Assembly (NCBI GenBank): GCA_963970005.1
Contig: CAXAMN010023361.1
Location: 1,436,105-1,500,104 of the forward strand
DNA: 64,000 nucleotides
Reading direction: 5' to 3'
DNA from: Durusdinium trenchii
Taxonomy: Eukaryota; Sar; Dinophyceae; Suessiales; Symbiodiniaceae
Both the position numbers and the translations under genes were made by a program. Below are positions 56,413 to 64,000 of the stretch, piece by piece (positions within the stretch are counted from its first letter, which is position 1; every line of letters begins with the position of its first letter). The notes beneath the pieces are model-generated. The model worked only from the letters and a program-made list of their open reading frames with translations, was not told the DNA's origin and did no database searches.

Positions 56413-58436
56413 AGGCGGCGCCATAACCTGTACAAAGTGGAGGTCAAAGTGATTGGGCGCTCAATGGTCGGGTTTTTGGCCAGCATAACCACCATGTGCA
56501 TTTGCAGCTGTGTGGGCATCTGTGCACTCTGTTCCATTTCCTGGATGAGTTTGAGCAAGGGCCCCAAGGCAAGTGGCGGTGCTGATCGCAGTAGTTGAGC
56601 TGCTGCATCTGGGCCGCTGGCTTTGTCAGGTAACCCTTTGATGGTGCGGCTAAAGTATCCCATTGTGATGGGTGGCAGTGCCAATGCCTGTCGTTGAGCT
56701 TGCTCTCGGAGGCTGGTTCTGGGCGCCGGGTTGTTGTCCTCTCGGATGTGCCACAGGGTTCCCCAGTCAGCGAGGCGTTGAGTCATTCTTTTGTCTGGTT
56801 CAAGATCTCGGTATGGTCGTTTCCAGGGCACCTCGCTGCTTTTGAGGCTTCGGAAGAGGCCCTTGAGCCCTTTGGCATGGCCTTGGGTTAGCCAGGTTTT
56901 GTATTGGAGATGCAACTCATCATTGGCTGCCTGCTGTGCTTCTTGCAGTTGATGCTGCATTGTGTGCTGGATCAGTTCAGCTGCATGTTGGTCTTTGTAT
57001 GTGTGCCAATGGTGACAAGTGTCCAAGAATTGGCTCCAGGTGGGCGGTCCCAACCATTTGGTCTGGATGTCTTTGATGGCCCTCATGAAGCCCTTGGTCG
57101 GCCCTCCTGCTTGTGTGACTGGTTGTTGTTGAGCAAGGCGGAATCTTGCCTGCATTTGTTCCCAAAATGCAACCTTGCCCTTTTTCCAGGTGCCACCTGG
57201 CTTGGGTGCTGCTAAGGGCTTGATGCTCACGTTGAGGTTTGCCCCCCGCCCTCGAGCTGCCCATGGGTGTTCCTGTAAAAGGTACTGCTCTGTGGATGAG
57301 AGCCAGTCCGCCCAGGCCTGTGCTGATTCGTTGACAGGGATGTTGTAAAGACTGAGCTCATAGGCCTGGGATTGGAATGTTGTCCATGGTCTGAAGTCGA
57401 TGTCTGGCACCGGCGGCAATGGTGGGTAGTATTGGATTTGCCTGAACTCCTTGGTGGCCGCGTCAATGTCCAAGTGCAGCGTTAGGAGTGCATGTGGACG
57501 CCATGGTACTGCCCATTCAGTGGTGAGGGCTGTGGTGCCAGACAGGGATGTATGGATCAGGCTGAAATCGATGACATTACGTGAGAGCATGCTGACATCT
57601 GGCGCCAGGATGTCAAAGTGGAACTTCGAAGGCAGTACCGTACTGGATATGGTACTTGGTTTGTTCTGCCAGTCTCCAATCAAAATGAATGGATGAGTGG
57701 TGGCCTGCAGTAAAGCCAAGAGCTTTGAGATGATGGTGGCATTGGTCTCACTTTGTATGCCTTCGTTGGTGCGGAGATAGATGCCGGCAATGAGGACTGT
57801 CAATTCTGTTGCCTGCCACAGAAATGCTTGGTAGCCACATCCCTGCAGAGTGAAAGACTCCACCGGTGTGAGGCAGCTGGACTGGTCCCCGAGAATTAGG
57901 ATGCCTCCATGGTTGCCTGAATTGTCACTGTTGGGCCAGGCTGGTGTTCCAAAGGCTGTGCGGCCTCTGACAGTGTAGCGCTGGCATGTTTGCTCATGTT
58001 GTTGTGGGTCAAGGTGTTCGACAAAGATGTAAGGCTCGCTGGTGCGGGTCCAGTACCAGTCAATGACCTGCCTGCCAAAGTTGGTGATGTTGGCATAATG
58101 GAGTCTGCAATGTGCTTGCTCGAGCCGTGGTTTCTTTTCCGGACTGGGGTGGAGTGGTGGGTCGAAATCAGGTTCTTCTGGTGGTGGTAACCGCTGGATG
58201 ATCTGTTGGGTGGTGGTGAAAGTGTCAATGTGCACCGCCCAGATCTGGACCACTTGACTGGCAAGTTGAGGTGTCAAGTGGGGCAGGTGTGTTGGGACCC
58301 TGCCGTCATCTGCAAGCCACATGAGGTCGCGGTAGATGAGGATGGCAAAGTAGTGTCCTGCTTCATGATTTGCTCCTCTGTGGCAGATCAGTGCCGCCGG
58401 GACAAACTCAGTAGAGGGCATAGCAAATCCATCCAT
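56319..58436 (-). CDS. LINE copy 1, C19 C-terminal part plus AP-endonuclease-like domain and RT fingers
   Basis: The first residues carry a peptidase C19 His-box: ICHRGANHEAGHYFAILIY then WLADDGR (catalytic His of GHY and acid of DDG). Residues about 120-330 form an exonuclease-endonuclease-phosphatase fold: HGGILILGD, FILIGDWQNKPSTI (GDWN-type motif), and VIDFSLIHTSL (late Asp; the usual final SDH is not obvious). This domain nicks target DNA in APE-type LINEs. After a long linker come ITMGYFSRTIKGLPDKASGP, MHMVVMLAKNPTIERPITLT and STLYRLWRRLRKP, the RT fingers, where the frame is lost at about 56410. The ORF is entered by a frame change from 58469. Confidence 0.75.
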   Translation of the reverse strand: MDGFAMPSTEFVPAALICHRGANHEAGHYFAILIYRDLMWLADDGRVPTHLPHLTPQLASQVVQIWAVHIDTFTTTQQIIQRLPPPEEPDFDPPLHPSPEKKPRLEQAHCRLHYANITNFGRQVIDWYWTRTSEPYIFVEHLDPQQHEQTCQRYTVRGRTAFGTPAWPNSDNSGNHGGILILGDQSSCLTPVESFTLQGCGYQAFLWQATELTVLIAGIYLRTNEGIQSETNATIISKLLALLQATTHPFILIGDWQNKPSTISSTVLPSKFHFDILAPDVSMLSRNVIDFSLIHTSLSGTTALTTEWAVPWRPHALLTLHLDIDAATKEFRQIQYYPPLPPVPDIDFRPWTTFQSQAYELSLYNIPVNESAQAWADWLSSTEQYLLQEHPWAARGRGANLNVSIKPLAAPKPGGTWKKGKVAFWEQMQARFRLAQQQPVTQAGGPTKGFMRAIKDIQTKWLGPPTWSQFLDTCHHWHTYKDQHAAELIQHTMQHQLQEAQQAANDELHLQYKTWLTQGHAKGLKGLFRSLKSSEVPWKRPYRDLEPDKRMTQRLADWGTLWHIREDNNPAPRTSLREQAQRQALALPPITMGYFSRTIKGLPDKASGPDAAAQLLRSAPPLALGPLLKLIQEMEQSAQMPTQLQMHMVVMLAKNPTIERPITLTSTLYRLWRRLRKPRCLASRPPGLYEPRPRQTRSSGAAGCT

Positions 58437-58468
58437 GGATCTGGGTACCGTGAAGGTTCCATACGGAT

Positions 58469-59437
58469 TTATTGGCCCAGGCCTTCATTGGCCCAGCCAT
58501 TCATCAGGGTTTGCACCGTGGTGTTCTCAGGCCAGTCATGAGGAAAGTCAACAAGCAATGGGACTTGTACATGATCAGCCAGATATCCGCCTGTTTTGAT
58601 CTCAGCGTACCGGTAGTGGAAAGCTCTGCTCTGGGACAGGTTCCACAGGGTGTTCACAAAGTGGTTGGCATCTCCTTGGACGTTGAGATCATGCTTCTTC
58701 CACAACCTTTGCAAGCGAGGAAGCAGCTGAATGTCCACAGCCTCTGCCAGTTCGAGTGATTCTTGAACTGCAGCATGCAACGTGCCCCACGGCTCTGTGT
58801 GAGTTTCTTGAAGGAGCCCGCATGTCCAGGTGAAAGCTCTCCATGGTGCATTTGCAAAGCATCTAGAGCTGGGATTTCCAACGGCCATGGACAGGTTCTG
58901 TAGAATGCAGTCGGTGGTGGATGCATATGTGTTTTGCATCCTGGGTTGTCTCCTGATCTTGTCGATCTCGCTCTGCAAATTGATGGCACCACCTTTGATG
59001 GTTATGACGTGTTCTCCAGGTGCCCCACTGGAGAGCCCATCAGCAGGTGCTGCCGGTGCTGAGGTAGTGTCAAAATCGTGCATCCTCAAAGTAGTTGATG
59101 CTGATGTTTGCAACATGTTGGTGGTTTCCCCTGCACCAAATGTTGTCTGTCCCTGCTCTTGAAAAGACTGTTGTTCCTTCCTGTCAAAAGGTGTATGGTC
59201 CCCTGCACCTTGGAAGGAAATCCCTTGCTGGATTGAGCCGGATGCAGCACGGCAAACCGGTGAGTGGTGTGATGCCTCAAACTCATCCCAGGGTATTGGC
59301 ACCTGAAACGCTGGGATTTGGTGACCTGGGTTGGGACTGTTACCCACACTGTTGCCCTGGCAGGGTGGGTGTGGATTCAGTCTTGCGGCGCTTGTTGATG
59401 TCCTCGTCTTCTGTCTGTGGTCGTTTGAGGAGTCCAT
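58469..59437 (-). CDS. LINE copy 1, linker and C19 peptidase N-terminal part
   Basis: The N-terminal 160 residues are Ser/Gln/Pro-rich and probably disordered. Then GNPSSRCFANAPWRAFTWTC matches the C19 Cys-box (N..CF.NA..R), VQGDANHFVNTL matches the QQD box, and the frame ends MNGWANEGLGQ stop. The His-box follows within 50 codons in another frame (56319-58436). Together they form a compact ubiquitin-specific-protease-like fold with the expected Cys, QGD, GHY, W..DDG order. Confidence 0.65.
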   Translation of the reverse strand: MDSSNDHRQKTRTSTSAARLNPHPPCQGNSVGNSPNPGHQIPAFQVPIPWDEFEASHHSPVCRAASGSIQQGISFQGAGDHTPFDRKEQQSFQEQGQTTFGAGETTNMLQTSASTTLRMHDFDTTSAPAAPADGLSSGAPGEHVITIKGGAINLQSEIDKIRRQPRMQNTYASTTDCILQNLSMAVGNPSSRCFANAPWRAFTWTCGLLQETHTEPWGTLHAAVQESLELAEAVDIQLLPRLQRLWKKHDLNVQGDANHFVNTLWNLSQSRAFHYRYAEIKTGGYLADHVQVPLLVDFPHDWPENTTVQTLMNGWANEGLGQ

Positions 59438-60194
59438 GGAGTGTGGTCCGCTGGTCCTCCGTCAGGTCGATCCCGAGACTGGTGACAAAGGTTTCGACAG
59501 CCATGGGAATAGGCAAATCCTTGTTGTCTTCAACTTCGAGGCTTTCAGGCATTGGAGTTTGGGTGACCTTCATGTACTGGTCTGACAACTGCTTAAGCCT
59601 GTTTTGTCCTTCCGTCAACAGTCCTGCATGTCTTGAAGCATGGCAGCATACTGTGATTTGATTTGGTCCAAACGAGATTGGAGTTGGTTTTTCTGATGGA
59701 CACTGTTTTCAAATCTCCAACCTGCGCCTTCAGCTTGTGTGCTAGCTCTTTTTCGGTGTCCGGCATGGGCTGAGTGAGTTTCGTGACTACAGCTTGCACC
59801 TCCTGGGGAAGAGCATTCATATGGCTCTTGAGAAGCTCGGTGAGCTCTGGTTCTTCTGGAGGTGGTGGGCCATATGAATGCCCTCAGGGATGACGCTCCA
59901 GGTGCTGGCAATGAGTTCAACTGCAGAGGCATGTTCTTTGCTCTGCTTAAGAGGTCGAAGCCTTGGTAGTCCTGGAGGCTTGTCCAAAACCTGAGTTGCA
60001 GGCTGCTTTTTGGGCCAGGTCTGAGCTTTGCTGTTGGCTCCGAGGTGTCCATGACCTTGTCCTTTTCCTTTTCCGGTGGCTTCAACGGTGTTCCAACATT
60101 TCCGGCAGCGAGTGCCAGGGCGCAGCTTGTCCTCCCAGATCCAATTTCGGCACTCTGTGTGCCTGCAGGTCATGTAGTTTCGTCCCCACTGCAT
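59340..60194 (-). CDS. LINE copy 1, ORF1-like zinc finger and coiled coil (broken)
   Basis: The first frame (60194-59817) starts MQWGRNYM and has CRHTECRNWIWEDKLRPGTR then CRKC, a C-x4-C-x15-C-x2-C zinc finger, followed by GKGKGQGHG. Later frames give ALPQEVQAVVTKLTQ, NQLQSRLDQIKSQYAAMLQD and GQNRLKQLSDQYMKV, a coiled coil broken by two shifts within about 150 bp, and then RRKTESTP. This organisation (zinc finger, basic linker, coiled coil) fits a nucleic-acid-binding ORF1. Untranslated or frame-shifted sequence occupies 60498-60195. Confidence 0.6.
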
Positions 60195-60498
60195 GACTGT
60201 GGCACCGAACGCGATCTGGCCTGGAAGGTTCGATGTGATGTAGGGGTCACGGGCAAAGTGGTACCTGTCAAAGTCCCAAACGTCGTTCGGGGTGGAAGAG
60301 CTCGTTCAGCCGGATGCCAAAGGTGTTGGCCAGGGCGAGAACTTGCCAGGTGCCAAAGGTCTCAACAGAAAAGTCGATGTTGGAGTCGAGGATCACGGGC
60401 AAAGGAGTCCAGTGCCCTCTTGGAAGACGGGGCGCGGCTCCAATGGCTTGTGTCCTGTGCCTGGACTTTGTATGGGACCAGGTTGAGACCTCAAATGG

Positions 60499-60507
60499 CT
60501 TGAGCCA
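60499..60507 (-). other. Spliced-leader-like relic at the LINE copy 1 5' end
   Basis: On the minus strand, TGGCTCAAG (the last nine leader bases) directly follows the TACA-repeat tail of copy 2 and precedes the first element-specific bases CCATTTGAGG. Its position at the exact 5' junction supports a trans-spliced RNA intermediate. The match is short and partly shared with the tail (CAT). Confidence 0.45.
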
Positions 60508-60599
60508 TGTATGTATGTATGTATGTATGTATTTTTTTTCTAGAGAGGGTCTTTTGCTTCTGCAGATCTCTGGGCCCTTTTGGCCGGTGAGCAGTGCCG

Positions 60600-62516
60600 C
60601 TAGAAGTAGTCCACGTCAAAGACCATCTCATCGTCTGTGTGGCTTTCTTCTTCGGGGTTCTCCGGTGCGCCTGCTTTGGAGTCCATAGTTGACTCTGGCT
60701 TTGGCTGTTGTGCTGTTTGTCGTAAGTGCCTGGCTCCGGCAGTCTGGCTGGGTGTCATGGCCTGTGCCGGGGTGCCTGTGTCTTCACGAGCCGTGGGTGG
60801 CGTTGTGAAGTGCAGCCGTTTTGGCTTGGGTCCGGTGGTGGAGACCGGTGTGGCTAGCTCTGGTGTTGTGTCAGCCTTTACCCCTTCCATTGGTGTGGGA
60901 GGGGTAGGCTTGAAGAAAGTGTGGATCGGAGGTGATCCTTTGGTTCCAGCTCCGCGACATTCCTTGAGGAAGTTGGTCGAGCTGATGATTCGTCGATGGC
61001 TGTCAAGGTGCAGTTGAAGGCCACAGAGGGTGCAGCTGATTTTCTGCCCTTTTTGCCATAGCTGATGACTGGGATGGCCGTTATGGGAGCCTTCAAAGGG
61101 ACAGTCCAAGCAAGCGCCATGGATGTACTCGTTGAAGGCTTGCTCATTGACTCGTTTGTGGACACTTGTCCCACACTTGGTGCATTTGAGGTAGCCTTTA
61201 GTCTCCTCAAAGTGATGCTGGACTGCCGTTGGGGCTGTGTTGATTTGCTCTTGTAGGATGTTGCGTATGATCTGGACTCTGGTGAGCTTCTTGGCTGGTT
61301 GTTGTGCCTCAGGTCCTGGTGTTGGACAAGCCTGGTCAGCTTGATTTTGGAGGCATGGTTCTGCCAGCCGTTCCTCAAGCTGCTGTGCAGTCAGGCCCTG
61401 ATGCATCCGGGTTCCACAGGTGGTGCAGGCATATCCACTTCTCTGTGGGGCCCAGTGATGGTGGGGCTCTTGCCAGGGTTTGGTGCAGAGTTGGATGAGA
61501 TCCTTTTTCCTCTGCTTGGTGTGCTTGCCCGGTTGTCTGTCTGGTTTGTTGTGCAGGTAATGTTGTTTGTCCTGGAAGATCTTCTCAAGCCGTTGAACCG
61601 CCTGTTTGTAAATGGCTTTGTGGTCTTGGTCGAGTGTGGCTTGCCAGGATGTCTGCTTTCGATCATGCAGTGCATCTGCCCTTTCCCAAGCAGTTAGAGC
61701 GGCATCTCCTTGTCGCCGTCTGAGTTGTGGTTCATTTCCTGGTGCATCTGGGGTCCTTGTGTTGCGGCTGACATAGAGGACTGTGATGCGTTGACGATCT
61801 TGGGCTGTTCTTCAATGCTGAGCTGAGGACATTCTTCCCGAAGACGTGCCTCAAGCACTGGCACCGTGAGGGCCTGATGCCACAAGCTCCGCATTGGTGT
61901 CCACTTCGATGTGGCGCCCATCGATGGAGCGGAGCTGTCCAGGGTTTGTTGCACTTGGCAATGAGCTGCTTCTTGTATTGCTTTGTCTGTTACCCTGGTG
62001 CCTGTTCGGTTTCTGGTGTATGTAGTGCTCCTTGTCACTGTAGATCTTGGCCAGACGTGCTGTTGCATGGGTGTAAATGAGCTTGTTGTCCTCATCAACT
62101 ACCCTCTGCCACTCTGCACGTTTGTGGTCTTGAAATTCTTTGGCGCGCTCCCAGGCAGTCAGTGCTGCATCCCTTTGGCGCCTGCGTAGCTGCGGCTCGC
62201 TGCCTGGAGACCTGGTGTTCCTGGACACATAGAGGACCGTGACTCGGTGGAAATCCTGCTCAGTCACATTTTCCAGCTGGTCGAGATAGGGTCCTCTGTG
62301 TTTTGGTTGTGTCCATGCTTCCCATACAGTGACCAGCTGGACGATGACCCGCACTGCCGTGGTCGTGTGTTTTGCCAGCGCCACAAGTCCCTCTCTGGCT
62401 TTGGTGTGAGGGTGGTTTGACGTGCCTGTTATAGCTCCAAGCCTCTGCAATTGTCCCATGGACATGTTGTGAACGCAGAGCCCAAATACCCAGAGCTGAT
62501 CTCGCTGATCATAGCT
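60600..62516 (-). CDS. LINE copy 2, C-terminal region with zinc motifs and internal duplication
   Basis: From 62516: YDQRDQLWVFGLCVHNMSMG and VTVLYVSRNTRSPGSEPQLR..HYIHQKPNRHQGNR. After ELVASGPHGASA the same module restarts near 61800: VLYVSRNTRTPDAPGNEPQL..HYLHNKPDRQPGKH. It continues with YACTTCGTRMHQ, YLKCTKCGTSVHKRVNEQAF and ISCTLCGLQL to a TAG at 60602-60600 after FDVDYF. The two module copies differ at many positions and only the second resembles copy 1 closely. A chimera of two subfamilies is therefore likelier than a recent tandem duplication. Confidence 0.65.
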
Positions 62517-62989
62517 TGCGACAGCCTGAATCCACGTAGGACTCCAAGCGCAAACGAATCTTGAAGGGAGAGCTCATCAATCTTGTCATCGTCTTTCTTG
62601 CCTTTCATGGAAGTTGAAGGCGCAGATGAGGGTGAAGCACCAGTGCCAAACGAATGGCGCGAGGAAGTGTCCCGTGACCTCCATGAACAAGTGGGTGAAG
62701 GCTCACCGACAATAAGTTCTTCTTCTTCCTCCTCATTGGCCTCTTGGCCATTCCACCATGCTTCCCATTGCTCAGCGGTGTACTCGGGCTCGGCGGGAGA
62801 CCAAAGTCACGGTCAGCTTCTTGAAGTCCAAGCTTGTCTTCATGAAGGCGAATCAATGCCTCCACAATTGCACCAGGCCTCCCGAACGAGGAAGTTGTTG
62901 ATGGACTCCCCGGTGCGACGAGCAAGGCTGAAATACTGTGAACAAATCGCAGCACAGTTGGGAAGAGCTTGGCGAACTAAGGGGCTCGT
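62517..62989 (-). mobile_element. Nested Gag-like retrotransposon fragment, 473 bp, with 6-bp target duplication
   Basis: ATAGCT borders the insert on both sides (62511-62516 and 62990-62995). Removing the insert plus one ATAGCT rejoins LINE coding (DATPSSY-DQRDQLWVFGL), which copy 1 confirms (DATPNHYDTRSQIWVFGL). Inside, the minus strand reads VRQALPNCAAICSQYFSLAR, ESINNFLVREA, then after a frameshift AIVEALIRLHEDKLGLQEAD and RDFGLPPSP. I associate this with Gag regions of dinoflagellate copia-like elements. No protease, integrase or LTR is included. Confidence 0.65.
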
Positions 62990-63891
62990 ATAGCTGGAGG
63001 GTGTGGCATCGAGGGTGAATGCCCACCCTTGGTATTGATGGGGTGCAAGTGGTGTCAGGTCCCTCCAGGCTCCGTGTCCATGGTACGCATGTTGGATTTG
63101 CTTGTGTTCTTGTGGCTCCAAAGTTATCCAACCAGCCGTCCATAGAGGGGTTTCGTCGTCAGTCAGAATGCGCTCCGCCCATTCAGTGGGCATAGGCTTG
63201 TGTTGCTGGGTCTGGTGCCACTTGCACATCCATAGTATGTGCTTTGTTGTTGCCGGAACTTTGCAAATGGGGCAAAGTTTGGGTTTGCCAGCTTCTTTGA
63301 AGTGGATCGCTCCCTGGGTCCAGGTGCGTAGGTGCGGCTTGTGTTCCCCAGGGATGGTGCGAATCACCTGTTTGTAGGTGTGCCAGTCTAGGCGCTGAGC
63401 CGTCGCTTCATGAATCAGTGCTCGCTCTAGCTTCCACCATGAATCTTGAATGCTGATCTCGGTCTCAACTAGAAACCTGCCTGCAGGTCGATGCCATCGG
63501 TGGAGCTGATTGACTTGCCATTGCCACTCCATCAGGTAGGCTATGGCTGCGGCCATGGGTCCTCGAACTGCTGGAGCTGGTCATGTACCTCAACCCAGGC
63601 TTGCTCGAGGTGGTGGATTTGTTCGGGCCGCCACGTGTGGTAAAGCTGATGCAGTGCTTTGATGTGATGCAAAATGACTTGATCGCCAGGGTCAATGTAT
63701 TTGTTGCTGTGCAAGTCATAAGTGCTGTCAAGCAAGCCGCCTGCATGATGTCCAAGGTGGGTAGCAAGTGCTTGTCTGAGGGCCGTGCGGTATCGTGGGG
63801 CCAGTCCTTGAGCTTCAATGCCCCAGAGTGCTACCGGTTGGACGCCTCCTTTGTGTAGGCGGAGCCTGACTTTCAAAGCCGGGATCTTCAA
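62990..63891 (-). CDS. LINE copy 2, RT thumb and zinc knuckle
   Basis: 63891-63541 reads KIPALKVRLRLHKGGVQPVA then LWGIEAQGLAPRY, nearly identical to copy 1. After one frame change, 63556-62990 reads MAAAIAYLMEWQWQVNQLHR, KLERALIHEATAQRLDWHTY, KLCPICKVPATTKHILWMCK (C-x2-C-x7-H-x4-C zinc knuckle, usual after LINE RTs), TAGWITLEPQEH and WAFTLDATPSSY. It supplies the segment lost in copy 1 at the 10-N gap. Confidence 0.75.
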
Positions 63892-64000
63892 TTTCTAAGC
63901 TTCAATTTCCGCTGCCTTGCCTTCTGAAACCTTTGACGTAGAACCGGGATCCTGCGTCTTCTGGCAGCTTGATGGTCGATGCCAAGATCTCGCACCACCG

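Larger units (their letters stand above)
53540..60507 (-). mobile_element. LINE copy 1 (C19 peptidase / endonuclease / RT / zinc motifs), near full length
   Basis: The minus-strand element begins at the spliced-leader-like GGCTCAAG (60506-60499). It ends in A-rich sequence plus a TACA tetranucleotide tail (plus-strand TGTA repeat at 53583-53620). Order: zinc-finger ORF1, coiled coil, C19 peptidase-like module, AP-endonuclease-like domain, reverse transcriptase, and a C-terminal region with three zinc motifs ending DVDYF. The length is about 7 kb. Frameshifts near 59.8-59.6, 58.47, 56.41, 54.9 and 54.0 kb make it inactive. The 3' untranslated region (GGCCAAAAGGGCCCAGAGAT) is shared with copy 2. 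Confidence 0.8.
60508..64000 (-). mobile_element. LINE copy 2 (3' part; runs off the window)
   Basis: Same family and orientation as copy 1. The 3' tail (plus-strand TGTA repeat, T8, then CTAGAGAGGGTCTTTTGCTT) abuts the 5' end of copy 1. It contains the RT thumb, zinc knuckle and C-terminal zinc motifs, but is interrupted by a 473-bp nested insertion and carries an internal partial duplication of about 450 bp. The 5' portion lies beyond 64000. Confidence 0.8.

Overview
The window looks like nuclear DNA of a dinoflagellate, probably a symbiodiniacean-type species. The evidence is internal. Reading-frame continuity in four genes requires GC-AG or GA-AG introns as well as GT-AG ones. Two loci carry sequence matching the 3' end of the dinoflagellate spliced leader (..TTTGGCTCAAG) at a 5' junction. 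Most coding-like sequence belongs to long multi-exon genes or decayed retroelements, and microsatellites are abundant. No prokaryotic operon, tRNA, rRNA or CRISPR was seen. The first ~40 bases match an Illumina adapter, so position 1 is a contig end. There are three N gaps (20606-21005, 35441-36193, 55201-55210).

Layout. 1.8-10.2 kb (minus): a dispersed-exon MutS2-type ATPase gene, recognised from its N-terminal MutS2 domain, Walker A, GIPIP/RVDFF and GTGTDP segments. 10.5-11.3 kb: a cluster of 60-bp repeats. 12.0-29.9 kb (minus): two tandem multi-exon genes about 240 bp apart. The upstream one (about 29.9-18.5 kb) has dinoflagellate-type central exons and ends in a C5-cytosine-methyltransferase-like module. 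The downstream one (18.2-12.0 kb) encodes a charged coiled-coil protein with a Lys/Ala-rich tail. Together they may be one large mobile element or co-amplified gene pair. 31.1-35.4 kb (plus): an orphan 540-residue ORF between two copies of the head of a BspA-like leucine-rich-repeat family; the second copy carries a spliced-leader-like relic just upstream of its ATG.

37-39 kb: GC-rich, microsatellite-riddled halves of one reverse-transcriptase family in opposite orientation. 39-45 kb: a transposase-like gene (minus) interrupted by a RING-finger/RT retroelement (plus, about 40.1-44.0 kb). 45.8-47.6 kb: a LINE 3' remnant and diverged tandem repeats. 49.3-50.6 kb: a small RRM RNA-binding protein gene, the most normal-looking gene here. 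53.5-64 kb (minus): two head-to-tail copies of one LINE. Its products carry a ubiquitin-peptidase-like (C19) module, an endonuclease, a reverse transcriptase and repeated zinc motifs. The second copy contains a nested Gag-like insertion with a 6-bp target duplication and an internal partial duplication.

Limits. Exon borders were placed by eye from splice dinucleotides and reading-frame continuity. Family names come from recognised motifs, not searches. Most retroelement copies are broken by frameshifts and stops.
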